This document shows positions 11,001-25,345 of a DNA stretch of 64,000 bases, one piece after another (the first letter of the stretch is position 1; the number at the start of each line of letters is the position of its first letter). The notes beneath the pieces are model-generated. The model saw only the letters and a list, made by a program, of their open reading frames with translations, had not been told where the DNA came from and searched no databases. The position numbers were made by a program, and so were the translations under genes. Source of the DNA: Sordariomycetes sp. S80-01Y. Its lineage: Eukaryota; Ascomycota; Sordariomycetes. Location: NCBI GenBank assembly GCA_037042185.1, contig JAXQJY010000033.1, positions 310,001 through 374,000 of the forward strand, given 5' to 3'.

Positions 11001-14000
11001 TCATGGCCACTCCCAGTCATTCCTCCCAGCCAATTTCCGCAACACCCCAACGGAATCTGCAAACAATATGCTTCTACCACCTGTGCAATCTCTCGTCAAT
11101 ACGTCCCTCGCGAGGCAAACTACTGCGAGCGTGTCCCGACTGTCCTTCCACACAGCAATCCGCTCCGGTTCCATGGTCGAAGCGTCAATGATCCACTGCA
11201 GCCCCGTTCTCCTTGATGCGTTTTCGCTGCTCTTTACATCGTGGTAGTTGCCGAAAGCCCAGCAGATTAGTGTGCAGACGTATACGCCCCAGTAGTCAGA
11301 GATGTCGCTCCATGAGCCACCGCGGATTTGGTCGATAAAGGTTGTTGCATCCAGCAGACTCGAAGACGTGACATTCAAGAAGGACCGCAGAGCGCGCGCC
11401 GCAAATGAGACAGCGATATGGGCGTTGTTTGACTTAGACCATTCCTCAAGGTAGTTACGATGCTCGGTAAATAGCGTGTGGCGAGCAACCTTCTTGTTGA
11501 ATACCCAGCTTTCGCCCGAGACTGATAACAAAACATGGAGAGGAGTGTGATACAGGGCAAGATACGTGTTTGCAACGGGAGACGTTGCAAAGATGCTGGC
11601 CAGACGGTTTGTTGGCAACGACTTGTTCGAGTGCATCTCGGGCTTGGTCAAGCTTGCTCGCTTGGGTAAGGTGAGAGCGTAGCCTGCTAGCAAGACTGCA
11701 GCATCGAAAAACGGCGCTGTGCCAACGTCCTCTGCCACCGGTCTTTTCGCCATAATCGTCTGTACCGTTTCCACTGGTTGGGACAGAGCTGCTAGAGCTG
11801 CCCAGGCGTTGGCGTCTGGTGCTTGCCACATCTTGGTGGTTGTAGTAATGAGGGGGATCTGGAGCGTCGATGGCGAGGAGTAGTTGAGGCCCCGAATAAC
11901 TATCGGGGGCTGTTCGTAGTACATCATACTGTGCACGTCGAACATGAAGCATGCTGCCAATAGTCGCCGACGGGCTTCAGCTTCGAGCCACTGTTTCCAC
12001 GACGCGCTTCTGTCCTGACCGGCAGGAGTATGCAAATAGACATTTTGTTGATCGATAGCCTAGGAAATCATTGTTAGCGAGCGTATGAGGGGAGGGACCC
12101 TCCAAACCAGCCCAGCAATCCGGTGGAAGCCACTCACCATCTGGTATAATTTGGCAAAACGCGATGAAGGGCGATGTGATTCTTTCTTTCGGCCCCTGAA
12201 TCTCGCGTAGTACTCGCATAGTGCAACGGTCTGCATTATAGGCAAAGACCATTCGGATGCTCCGGTGTACTGGAAAGGGGTCAGCTAAAGTCCACGCTGA
12301 CTTCGATAAACTCACCACTTTCGATGCATGCCATGCGTAGGAATGAAGATTGTTGCCGTGTATTCGATGATTCTTGTCTTCGAGGAACTGTGTTGCAACG
12401 GCCGCCATTGAGCACCGTAGTAGGTCGAGCTGTTCGGGAGCTATGCTGCCGTCTTCGAGAGTCGATCTGTGCACAACGGGGTACTGAGATGCCACCTTCT
12501 GCCAGTACACATCGATATAGATAGGTATGGCGCTCCTTGCCTCTTGGCTAAGCGTACTCGGGGCTAACGAGGTGCTGGCCATCAGTTCAAGAAGATCTTC
12601 TGGCTGGCGCGTATATGCTGATTGCTGAGGTGCTGCTGCTGCTGTCGCTGCTAAGCGCTCCGGCGGGGCTGCCGCGGATACGGTGACTAAAGTCTCAGAT
12701 GATTGAGCCACAGCCAGTGGTGGGGTGAGGCTACGAACAGTGGTGTTAAGGAGAGGATTCGACGAGGGCAAGCCGTCCTCGCCGTAGCCGGCTAGTGGGA
12801 GTCCCAGAGTACTGTCGTAGATGGCAGAGGCACCACCCTGCTGAGGTGAGGTGGTATACGGATAGAAGCCCGGCGAAGTGTCTACCATAGGGCTCGAGAT
12901 ACCTCGCTGTCCCAAGCCGAAGCTGTCGTTCCAGTCACTGGATGTTGCTGAGGGTCGTCCGCTCGAGGCCGAGTAGCCACTTGCGCTGGTTGATGTTGAC
13001 GCGGATCCTACCGAGCTGTCCTGCCAGTTGCTGTTCGAAGTCGAAGGCATGTAATTGCTTTCCAGTCCGGACGCCGCGCTGCTGTAGGAGGTGTCCATGC
13101 GGTAGCCTCCGGGCATATCTCCCTGAGAGGGTGGCATGGGGTCATTGCCCGAGTAGCCATGGCTATCACTCACAGGTGGCCAGCCAGGTTGGCCCATCGC
13201 AACGTCCGATCCAGGTACACCGTAGCCCAAGCCTTGTCCAGGTAGCTGGCCCCCCATTGTTTGCGGGTGCCCTTGAAACCCTTGTCCCAATGGTCCACCC
13301 AAGTACGGGGATCCGGAGCCACCTCCCGGGGAGTTGCTGCTGTGTACGCCTGTTTGGACTCTGGCTTCCTGCTCGCTTATCACTTGTCAGCTACCTTCAC
13401 GGCCTTGGCCTAAGGACGTACTGTCTGAGCTGATGACGTTCCAAGAGATCCCTGCGGTGAAAGGATTTGTCGCATCCTGGAACAGTGCAATGGAGATCCG
13501 CAGGCTGGTGGCTCAACTGGTGGCGCCTATGAAGTGTCAGCCTTGGTTCTTCGTCCAAGTCTGCAATAGCCTTACCTCAAGTGCTCTGCTCTTGTAAAAG
13601 TCTACAAGCATGGGATCAGTTTCCAATTTCGTGCAAGGAGCTCTGTCACCTACCTTCGTACACTGCTCGCAGGTGTGGACTGGGACCCCTTTCTTCGCTC
13701 GACTGACTCTGCCAGTGATGGGAGTCAACTTGACCGAGGTTTCGCCCGGAGGCGCTGTGGTCGCGTAGCCTCGAGGAGCCGCAGAGTTTCCCATGGGGCT
13801 AGACGCGTAGCCGTGGCCTTGTCCGTAGTAGATGGGATCCATCGAGTCAGAGCTAGTGTTGCTGCGGCGTCTACTGTCAGGGATCGACGGTCCTGGCGAT
13901 GGCGATGCAGTCTCGGTAGCTAGAGCTTGTGGATGCGTTGACGTCGTAGGCTTTCCTGATGAATGGGCGAACGAAGACTCTGTCGGCGAAGCGTAGCTTG

Positions 14001-14121
14001 AGGTCGATGGTATCGAGTCGGGAGCTGTCGAGGATCTCGGCACCGACTCCTTGGCCTTTTTAAGAGCTTCGGAGTCGAAGGAGTCCTCGTCCATATTCAT
14101 GATTTCCTTGAGGCTCGCCAT
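11001..14121 (-). CDS. C2H2 zinc-finger transcription factor with fungal-specific regulatory domain, 949 aa
   Basis: A nuclear regulator; targets are unknown. The model is complement(join(11001..12059, 12138..12269, 12316..13375, 13422..13526, 13576..13601, 13654..14121)), six exons. The fingers only appear after splicing, one exon being just 26 nt. Finger 1 is C151-x2-C154-x12-H167-x3-H171 and finger 2 is C178-x4-C183-x12-H196-x3-H200. The N-terminal 150 residues are Ser/Thr/Pro-rich and end in the basic block GRVSRAKKGVPVH. A disordered Gly/Ser/Pro segment covers about 205-430. A Fungal_trans-type helical domain spans about 480-760, with RRRLLAACFMFDVHSMMYYE, a pattern typical of that domain. 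The pairing of C2H2 fingers with Fungal_trans is known in fungi, but I cannot name an orthologue. An ATG at 14121 opens MASLKEIMNMDEDSFD; no better start lies upstream. The leader upstream appears long. Confidence 0.9.
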
Positions 14122-17028
14122 AATGAAGGATTGCGCTCAAAATGGAAGTTTGTTGTTAAAACGGGTTCGGCGTAGTGGCGCGATTGGGCAAGGAGACCCA
14201 AGTATAGCACTGCACAGCCCAGCAAGGAACTCAGTGCACCGAATGCAAGAGACACTAGGCGCCGGATGGAACTCTGGGAATCAGCGGAGAGGGCCAGGGA
14301 GGTGACGCCAGAGGCAAGCTGTAGTGAAAAATAGTAAAAATGTTGGCGCAAAGGGGATGTGCGGCCGGCGCAGACGGCAGAGGCGTGCGACGGTGAGATT
14401 GAGAGGCTTGGTTGTGGGTTGGACAGAGGCAGACTGGGCCGCGAAATAGACCGGCCCAACACTGTGTAGTATGTATGTAGGTTGAAATAGGTTCCGTCCG
14501 AAAATATGCGAGACGTATGGGCATATGTAGGTACCTCCTCAATGGTGGTCAGGGAAACCCATTTGAGATGGGTGCTCTGCAAGGTTACAGCCTCGCCAGG
14601 TTCATGCCGCTCGCCGAATCAGCAATCTCCAGCAGCGTCGCAAATAGGAATGCCGGAGGATTCTTCCTGATGTTGAAAACATGAAGATAGAGGAAAGAAC
14701 ATGGATGGGAGTGGCCAGGACACAAAAAGAAGGGACAGAGGCTCAAAAACCGGAGGACCGTGTACTTCAACAGCCACGAAGACACAGACGATGACAACCC
14801 TGTCTAGCTGAAGGTCTGCGCCGGGGGCCCATGACCCCGGATGCATGTATGTGACTTGCAAAAGTAGGCAATACCTCTCACCTTTCCTCACTTGGCTCAG
14901 AGAGTCGGGACGGTGAGGGCAATAACTGGGGCACCCAAGAATGCAAGGTACCTTACCAAGTTGGTCCGTGATCGCTGATGGGACGGCTGGCTTGCGTAGC
15001 CGCCATCTGACTGTTGGCTAAGTCTTGTTCAGGCACTCGTATCTTGCAAGTTCCGCCCACGGCGTGAGTAAATTGATCAAGACGGCGGATTGCCCAGTCC
15101 AGTCAGGCTCCGAAGGGCTCACGGTCATTTCGACAGCGAGATGAGAGGCACAGAAACTGGAGCGAATTGGGATGGGGCTTGACTCCCAAGAAAGGTGCAG
15201 CAGAGACTACGCCGCACATCTTCGCCCAAGCTCGCTTTCATCGGATTGGTTACCAGCGCGCAAGGGAGGGGGGTCAGAGCTGGAGAGGAGGGGGAGTCTG
15301 GGGAGATGAAGGACGTTGGTCCAAAAAGACTGAAGGAAAAGCCCCAGTGTCCTTCTCCAAAGACGCCGGATGCTTACCCAACATGCATATTCGCGAATCC
15401 ACTACGGGAGGTCCTGCTCAGCTCTGACGACGATCGGAGAGGCAGGAAACCTCGGAAGAGCTCGAAAAGCCCGTTGAAGCTCACGATTGTACAGAAACGG
15501 AACGATTCTGCAGGGGCTGGAAACTCTCTTGCGCGACGCGAGAGCTCAGTTGGTCATGGCCTCCAGAAACCTCCCTCAATCTGTGTTGGCTGGTTGGTGG
15601 CTTCGTAGCCAGGTGGGGCATTGCCGAACCAACAGGTATGGGCGCAACACCGAGGTGTCGCGAATGGTGGGTGGGCGACATTATAGCGGCACAACCACAT
15701 GGACAAGGCCCGCACTCGGTGTCGAGATCGACGGCGTCAGGCTGATCAGGCACCGGGTGTGGCTTCTGAACCGTCGGAGCTCTCCATGCGTTGCTGCGCA
15801 GCTGCGCAGAACCAAACTTGCCCTGCAGGCCTGCATAGGTGGGCAGTACAACGGCAAGCGCCTGAGAGGCTTGAGAGGGTGGAGGACGGAATTAAGCATG
15901 AAGTTAACCTGCTCGTTCGCGCTGATCAGGCCGGCGGATCCCTTCGGAAACCGTAGCATCGTGTCGCGAGGCTCCAACGAGGGGGCAAATGGCTAGATCC
16001 ATCGCCGCAATGATCCAACCTGGGCTTCGCTCCGGCACCGAGCGTTGGCCCGAGCAAAGTGAGACGCCATCGTCGACTTGAGAATGGAGTGGAGCCTGCC
16101 CATATCCGTATCTCTTCTGCCATGTCACTGGCAGTGGGTAACATGTCGACCTGGTGGAAACATCTTCCGTTACTTCCAGGCCAATACCGCCCCAGCCAAC
16201 AGCGGGGCTGAGTACTAACGTCTGGAAGTCCTTTTCGACAAGATCACAGCTTGCGGTTACACAAGACTGCACCACCACGGCTGACAAGTTTGGACGCAAC
16301 TGGTCAGGATTGACGCTTGGCCTGCAGAAGCCACAGGGGCTTCGGGACAGCAGTAAAAAGGGCTTTTGGACGGATGCTCCAAAGTGAAGTTCTTAGCGTT
16401 GGATCGACAAGATTTCTCTCACGTCGTTGGTGATGATGCACCGCTGTTGGCCGTTGCCCAGTGGCGGCGGCCGAGGAGCGCAACATCCTCCCAGATCAAA
16501 GCGATCGCTGTGCCACATGCACTATTTTTAAGTGTCTGCCTGCCAGCCTGCCTACCTGTCCCTCAGCGGCTCAGTTGCGTCAGACGGCACGTTGGCTTGG
16601 TTGGTTGACATTGCCAGCAGACAATATGTGTGTTCATCTGCTCCAGGAGATGGGTTGAGTCTATGCCCGTCCTGGCAGCGCCGACATTTCGTTGGTGAAA
16701 TCGTGCCGACGTAGGTGGAGTCTCGGGACGTAAGACTTTGTTGAATCCCGTCCTGGCCGGGCAAAACACACCGGAGGCACATGGTGAGATTGCAGGTCTT
16801 TCCGGCTGACACCAAAGATCGGCACAGACTTTGAATCAGCATTGGCATGGAAGCGACGGGGACCGATGTGAGTGCTGGTCTCGTAGGCGAGCCGCCCAAT
16901 GCACGTTGGTTCTGTCTCGCAAAAGAAAACTGCAACGACACACCTTTCCTCCCGCTTGGCATTCTTTGGCTGACGGGGCCGAGTGATGTTCCAGAGTCTG
17001 GCACCTCGAGAGACTGGCACACCGTGAC

Positions 17029-17470
17029 CTGTAGAGGACGGTCCCATTGTGGCTGTCGATATCACAGATCAAGCCCTTGTCGCGCGCCCCGTTGCCGCGC
17101 TTCGGCTCGACTTTCCAACTTCCGAAGATGTTCAAATCAAAGTCCAGGGCATTGCAGTAGTTTAACAGTCTAAGGGCCGGGGCACCGCGGGTTGGGGGCC
17201 GACGCCAATCATCACTCCTTCCCGCACCTGTCGAGCTCAAACCCCTGGCGTTGCGAGTCGGACGACATGCGATCGATATCCATGGGGGCCTTTTTCGGGA
17301 TACCGAGCCCAAGAACCTGTGCGTCAGAAGAGCTCCCAGGGGCGGTGATTGACAGCTTGCAGGGCTGAAGACACGCGGTCTGGGTCAATGGCTTGCATAC
17401 GATGACGCCTGTCCGGAGGATGATGCCGCATATGCCGCTCGAATTTTGTCGAGGATTCCCTCGGGGCTGC
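17029..17470 (-). other. Possible unassigned spliced coding segment
   Basis: On the minus strand an open frame ends in a donor GACAG/GTGCGG at 17228/17227. It can join in frame across a 58-nt GT–AG gap to an exon starting at 17169, which reads LLNYCNALDFDLNIFGSWK and then reaches another possible donor at 17029. No in-frame ATG precedes it, and neither end is resolved. A competing plus-strand frame at about 17489-17831 also reads like protein (FAPETHERIPNWLDFWV). The two cannot both be simple genes. I recognise neither family; either could be a gene remnant or chance. Confidence 0.15.
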
Positions 17471-18408
17471 ACGCGACCATGGTGATGCTCGGCGACCTGT
17501 TGATCTTGGGATTGTTACTACCTACTGCAGCCACTACCGGGGCGGCAGAGGGCCACCTTGGGTGGCGTTCGCTCCCGAGACGCATGAGAGGATCCCGAAC
17601 TGGCTGGACTTTTGGGTTCGCGATGCTGGGCACCGGGCGGGGATCTTTGCTGAGAGCTCGTGGCGGTATTGGCGCGAGCTGCAGACGGTTAGCGAGCCGC
17701 CACCAGGCGTGTGGGCGAGCATGTCGCCTCACTCGCACACGGGTATCGCGCGTGCCATGTTGCTGGTAAATGTCGAAACACGGTGGCAGCACTCAACATA
17801 TCTGCAGGGGTTGCCAGGGGCCGAGGGGTGAGAGGGGGATCTGCGATGTGGTCGCATTGTTGTACGATTGGGCGGAGAAGCGACCAGGACGATCCTACTA
17901 CTACTTACTAGTGTAGTAGTTGGCGACGGCGCGAGGTGCACTGCGAGCTCGAAACAGAGGACAGGATGAAGTGATGTCTCTCATGGGACGTTCCATTGTC
18001 GCATCTGCTGCCGGGACCGCAGATCGCATTGAGTCGACGGGGTCCTGATTCCTTTGCCAATGCTTGATCCGGCGGGGTGCGAACGAGGTCAGTCACGATG
18101 CAGTGCGTCGCCGACCTCAGCCCCCACCATGACTGGTAGTACTGACAGTGCCTTCCACCTCAACTGGCGCCTCACACGTCCCAAACATCAGACTGTTTCC
18201 GCAGAAACTTCACCACCACTAGTACGGCGTGAATCCTGCAAAATCCGCTATCCCAGCCTCGAGGATTGCTAACTACCCTTCACGGCCACAGCCCCAGTCC
18301 CCGCGCCGAACCTTAAACAGATCGATTGGATGTGTTTGTAGCCTCCTTGCGAGTGCCCTCCAGCTTCGACGGAGATCGCCGCGCAAGACGAGCATCCAAG
18401 ATGTCGGC

Positions 18409-18441
18409 AAGGCCCTGGCAAGACCCTGGCAAGACCCTGGC
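18409..18441. repeat. Short tandem repeat, 11-bp unit x3
   Basis: Unit AAGACCCTGGC, with the first copy differing by one base (AAGGCCCTGGC). It sits in non-coding DNA and no function is evident. Confidence 0.85.
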
Positions 18442-20927
18442 AAGGATTTAAACAAATGAGATCGAGCGCTGACATTTGGGAGTCCCAGAGCGCCCGTTCC
18501 CTCGGGATGATCGATGCCAGCCAGCCCGGTACCGAAGAGAACCAGATCTGTTGAAGTACCATGTACGGAGTACAGGAGCCACCGCAACCATGCGTCGTTC
18601 ACCATGCAGGTTTGCATTCAGAAGGAATGGTCTAGGTATGCCGACGAGGTCCTCGTCGCCGGACCGTACCAGCCGCCATCCCAGACACCGCCTGTGTTGT
18701 GGTCAAGATCTTCGTTTAGACACGCCTCCCGTTGCTTACACGCTCACAAGATGGCGGGACGCTGAGGGCGGGGAAACAAGGGTTGAAGGAGTCAGCGTGG
18801 TGGACCCTGCCTAAGGATCCTAAGTCAACCTCCTTGTCTGTCACCCATTTGCTGTCGGCAACATACCGCGACTCCCGACTCAGCAAACGCACCCCTAGAT
18901 TCTAGCGCTTACGACCTCTTGGGGGATGCCAAGCTCGCAACGCGGAAGTGACAGCTCTAGCTGCACAAAGAAGCCAAGGTGTGACTGTCGGTGCTGTTCT
19001 TTCGCGCTCACCGCGCGCGCTTACTACGCTTAAAGACAGCTATAATTAGATGTCGAGCTCTACAGCATCGCCCAAGACAGCTTGGTCCACACAGAACTTG
19101 CAAGATTTCCAGGCACATGCTGTCAAACTTGTTCCGGTTGAATGACTTGGATGACATCTTACATTCTGTCTGCAGACGGCACCAAGTTGAGAAAGACGGT
19201 GGATGTCTCGGCTCCTGCAGTCCAGCGTCGCGGCGGCTTGGTGATGGTCGCTTTTGCCACATCCTACGATTCGCCAAGCAGGGGTCCGAGTTGGGCTGAA
19301 CACGTGGACTAGGACTGCAACAGGCCACTGCCGTTTATGTATAAGATCTCTCCTCAAACCACCACGAGCCATGTTTCCGTCGCTTGGCGCATGTTGGGCA
19401 CTCTGATAGCTGCAGGCGCGTGATCATTGCCGACGAGGACCGGTCTAGCTCGGGATAGGAGGGGACTTGGGCGTTGGGCGTGGCATATTTTGTCCGTCTT
19501 GAGGACTCAGAGGAAGGAATCTTTGTTTGACTTCCGCACCTCGACCGTCTAGACTCGGATCCCTCGCAGATCTTCAACGTCGGGGGTGCCACTCGGCCGA
19601 GTCGACGGAGTCGAAACTCGGGTCTCGGTGTCGAAGCACTAGACGGGTCCCGAGAGGAGCATCCTCAAGGCCGGTTTCACGCCCGCGAAAGCTACAAGAA
19701 CGAGCCCAGGACAGTCTGCGCCACCACGCTATGTCAACAGGGTGGGGTCTATTTGGAATCACGTTGCAAGCCAGATATTGGGGGGGATCAAGGGGTCACG
19801 AGTACCCCAGCTGCACGACCAACCTAAGCGCCTCAAGCGCGAGTCCAGCCGCGGTGCGTTGACGTGGGCTGTGCGAACGCATGCAGACAGACAGGCGAAG
19901 CAACTTGATGCCGCTACGATGCGATGCAGTCATGCTTCTGCTTTCACTCATGCCTACTTCCGTGCTACCCATCCCTCGTGGTCGGTACCCCTTAATAGAT
20001 CTCGCAGGAATAGCACCACTAGCAGCGCCATGGCAATACCCGTGCGACCGGCAATTCCACGACCGTATCGAAACAAGCTTCAGTCAACCCAGCTTGGACC
20101 CGGAAGGATTCGCACGCCCCATGGCCCCCCACCCTCTCTTCGACGGTCGCCTCACTCACCAAACGGCACCGTTCCAGGGCGCCCGCTTCCGAAACCCCGA
20201 CCAAAAGGTACCCGAGAGATGGTGTCGACTCGAAAGTCACGCTCGGCTCCTGCGGTTTCGGGCAGATTGAACCCCTATTTGCGTTGAGTTGCGTTGCACA
20301 AGAGGTACCGCTCGATATTCTGGGGGTCAGCAGGATGGGATGAAAATCGGGTGCTTCGTCTGTTTCTGGGACAGGGGGGGTGAAGCCAAGTGGTTGCATG
20401 CGACGCTGCCACCGTGCAAACGCGAGAGCGCTAATACTTTGTCTGGATTTAGACCTCGACCGTAACGAGACGTTGGTCCGATGCTGGGGCCGCAGAGACT
20501 TACGATGTTTGCGGCCGCGCTCGTCTTCCATCTCCTACGTGCTTTTCTAATCTTTCATTTCGGGAGGATCCAGGACTTCACAATTGTCCATGGCCTCCAA
20601 ACTCACGGATCGGCCCGCGAACCACGCTGGGGGCCAGATCTCAGGCCTCACCACCGGAGATGGCTGTGCGCCATTGCCGCGATCCGCCAGGCTAGCCCCC
20701 AATGTATCGCGGGCATGTCACGATGGCGGCGGGAGCTCACGGGATGCGTAGAAGGTATTCTGATTATAACAAGTAGCCGCTCAACGCCGTTGGTGATACT
20801 CCAGCCCATCCCAGCCGTCTCTATCCTTGATTGTGCATAATTCGAGACTAGACACCCCTTTTTTTTCGATCCCTTCCCATGACCGCAGCGGGTTTCCAAA
20901 TTCAACCAAGACCTCCGTTGGGAATAA

Positions 20928-22376
<1,449 letters not shown>

Positions 22377-24559
22377 TGCGGTGGTCTGGGGTTGGAGGGT
22401 GAAGAGGTGGAGGTATTTAGGTTCAAGATAGGTGAAGAGAGGGGGACATTAAGATAAGGAGCGCTTCAGAGGAGCAACAGCAAGAACAAGCCTATCGAGA
22501 CACTCAATGCAGAAATCCTGTGCCAACCCAGCTCAGGATACGAGAGATGGAAAGAGGGATGACGGAGGTTGACGGCGGTTCGCAAACAAGCTCGAGATGG
22601 CGTGTGGTGTTAACAAGATTCGAGATTCCCCGAGCAAGGAAACGGGTCAGGAAATTAGAGCTTCAGCGGGTACCTTGGCAATACCCACGGGTGACGCTGT
22701 TTCGCCACTGCAGGGAAAGTACTGATTGGGTTCATTTTTCTGTTGAAGATGAGGGATCCACCGGCGCGTCCCAGCGCGCCGTGCGCCAGAGAGTAGATAG
22801 GGGTTCGCGTTGGACGTGGGTGTCCCGACATGCTGACAGTGTACGACGTCCCGACCCTGATTTCTCTGTCCAATGCTCCGTATCTACTACAGTAGACAGT
22901 CAGTGCTGAATCTTATCAGCTTCTACCTCGGTGTCTGCCCCAACGAGTGGCGGTTAGGCGTGGAGCTGGCTGTGCTCCGCCCTGTTCGTTCGGGTGTCGT
23001 CATGGTGCGCAAGCGAGCACAGCATTGTTCAAGTTGCCCACGGCTGCCATGGCAGTGGCGCCCGAATTGGACTCGACTCGAAGGCTGACTGCAGGGTATT
23101 TGGAGAGAACCTGCCTGGCCGATGGTGTTTGAGCAGCCATCATCTCGTCTGAGAGAGTAACTGTCACGTGTTCCGAGACACGCCGTGAGATCTCGAGGCG
23201 ATTCCCCTTGTGTCTCGGGAGCTGCCCCACCGGATCTTCACCGTGACCACGACCCCTTGTCATTATCATCTTTCCTAATCTTCACATCAGACCGCGATGT
23301 TCCCGTTCTCGGGTGTGTTCTTTGACGAATCTGCAGCAGCAGGACTGCGGCATCAGTGCCAGCACTGCCTCCCACGGCTGAGCTCCGGGCTCGAGAGCTC
23401 ATCAATGACGTACCGCCGTTGCAGCCCGCGTCAAGAGCTGCCATATCGATTGGTGGGAATGTGAAAGAAGCTTTCGTTGCAGGCTGAAGTTGCAATTCCC
23501 ATGTGTTTCGAGGAGGATCGACAGCCCGAAAGACGCCTCGTAGACGCTCTGGGCTGGTTGATCTTCAGGACATGCACGCCGTACAAGACAGGGTGGTTGG
23601 GGAGTGCATCCAGGCGGACCATCACCTGGCCCTATGGATCTAATTCTCCTTGGTCCGGACGTATGCATATCATACGGGTGGGCTCTTAACGGGAATGATC
23701 TGGGTGCTGCATGAAGACCTTGCAGATATAAAGGCCGGAAATCCGTGGGCTGCCCCTTTTCGACACCTTGGCGGGCAACCACAGTAGGCGGCCAGACAAC
23801 CCACAGATACTGTGTTGCCTGACATTGATCAATTCCGGATATTTTGCCGACCTTGAACTTCCTGCATGACTTTGAACAGGTAGCAAGGCATTCTGAAACC
23901 CCATGTGCCGAGCTACCGAAACCCCTTCCTGGTGGCCGGCGTCCGCCCAGCAGCCAAGCTATCTGAGCCCCGTGTCCCGCGGGCATCGGGTCCTCGGCGG
24001 ATATCACAGCTCAGTAGGAACAGCTCCAGTTCATCGACCTCAAATCCTGACTATTGCTTGGAATGACTTAGAGCTCCGTACTCCGGTGAGGGGCGCCCAC
24101 CATCGCATGCTGCGTTCTCAACGGCTCTGTGACTCCGCTCGGAGTAGCGTTAACGACAAGCAAGGATGAACACCAAACCGACCAGCAGCAGCTCTGACAT
24201 GTGCCTCGTTTAGCAGCGGAAATACGGCTTGAGTTCGCATGAGTTGCTCGCAAGGTCCGGGGTACCCCACCTTGGAGCGACAAGTGCCGGCAATATATGA
24301 AGCTGGGGAGACACATCAGGCAATGGAGGATGACGATCTGTGGGTTAGACTTGAGATTCTCCACGAATGCCATTGAATCTCAGAAACACCGAAACATCAG
24401 GTCTAGTTTCGCGATGGCGAGTAAATGATATAAAGATGCCTAGTTTCCTCTACCTGGCTGGAGGTTTGTCCCAAGCTTCAACGCAGCGCCCACGATCACC
24501 ACCCCCTGAATTCACTCCAGCCCTCCTGTCATCAGCAACACGATATCTTCACCACCAAT
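22377..24559. other. 2.2 kb divergent intergenic region
   Basis: It separates the divergent cytidylyltransferase and pectate lyase genes, so it contains both promoters. Minus-strand frames at 23238-23495 and 23402-24007 read partly like protein but have no recognised motif and overlap in different phases. No RNA gene or repeat was seen. Confidence 0.4.
24429..24434 (+). promoter_or_regulatory. TATA box candidate of the pectate lyase gene
   Basis: TATAAA lies 131 bp upstream of the lyase ATG, a usual distance once a short leader is allowed for. It is the only such element in that promoter near the gene. Function is inferred from position. Confidence 0.45.
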
Positions 24560-25345
24560 ATGAAGTCCGCAGCTCTTCTCATCGCCGCCGGCTCTGGCCT
24601 TGCTGCCGCCCAGTCTGTCACCACCGACATCCCAGCTCCGGCGGGCACCAGCCTCTCCCCAGAGCCCATCGTCGTCGACGGCGACTTTGATGGACAAGGC
24701 TTCCTCTACGACCGCGAAGGTCTGTACCCCCCGTCTCACTCCCCCTTATCATCTGAGATATTTCACTGACACAACCTAGACGTCGTCTGCCAGGAGCAGG
24801 AGGAAACCGGCGAGGACGACACCATCTTCATTCTCTCGGACGGTGCCTCCATCTCCAACGTAATCATCGGCCCCAACCAGGCCGAGGGCATCCACTGCCT
24901 CGGTTCCTGCACAATCACCAACGTCTGGTGGCAGGATGTCTGCGAGGACGCCGCCACCCTGTCCGGGGACGGAGACATGACCATCAACGGCGGCGGTGCC
25001 TTTGGCGCCGAGGACAAGATCATCCAGGTCAACGGCATCGGCACCGTCTCCATCAGCGGCTTCTACGCCGAGGACTTCGGCAAGGTTGTGCGGAGCTGCG
25101 GCAACTGCGACGGCAATGGCGGCCCCAGGCACGTCGTCATCGACAACGTCGTCGCCGTGAACGGCGGCGCCCTCTGCGGCATCAACACCAACTACGGCGA
25201 CACCTGCACCATCACCAACTCCTGCAACGACTCCGGGGACACCTGCGAGAGGTTCGAGGGCAACGACACCGGCGACGAGCCCGAGAAGATTGGCGAAGGC
25301 CCGGACGGCGAGTTCTGTACCGCTGAGATCACCGAAGATTGCTGA
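24560..25345 (+). CDS. Secreted pectate lyase, polysaccharide lyase family 3, 241 aa
   Basis: It cleaves de-esterified pectin (polygalacturonate) by beta-elimination outside the cell, with calcium as cofactor. The model is join(24560..24719, 24780..25345) with a 60-nt intron. Residues 1-18 form a signal peptide (MKSAALLIAAGSGLAAAQ). The rest is a compact beta-helix protein of the length usual for PL3. Family features visible are repeated N/D-G turns, ISNVIIGPNQAEGIHCLGSC, VWWQDVCEDAATLSG, the KVVRSCGNC block and the paired cysteines near the end (GINTNYGDTCTITNSC). The C-terminal 30 residues are acidic. It stands alone between unrelated genes. A TATA box lies 131 bp upstream. Such enzymes are typical of plant pathogens and saprotrophs, which gives the best hint about life style. 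Secure at family level. Confidence 0.95.

Larger units (their letters stand above)
14122..20927. other. 6.8 kb gene-poor region
   Basis: No gene of known family was recognised on either strand. Base composition resembles the neighbours, so it does not look RIP-mutated. An 11-bp tandem repeat lies at 18409-18441. Many medium open frames occur on both strands, as expected in GC-rich DNA. The most coding-like stretch is 16.8-17.85 kb, listed separately. The part next to 14121 should hold the leader and promoter of the C2H2 regulator. Confidence 0.4.

Noticed and set aside
20019-20531. 170-residue minus-strand open frame and overlapping plus-strand frames
   Set aside because: No domain, no splice logic, and no consistent strand preference.
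24928-25326. Arg/Gln-rich open frame
   Set aside because: Out-of-phase shadow of the pectate lyase gene.
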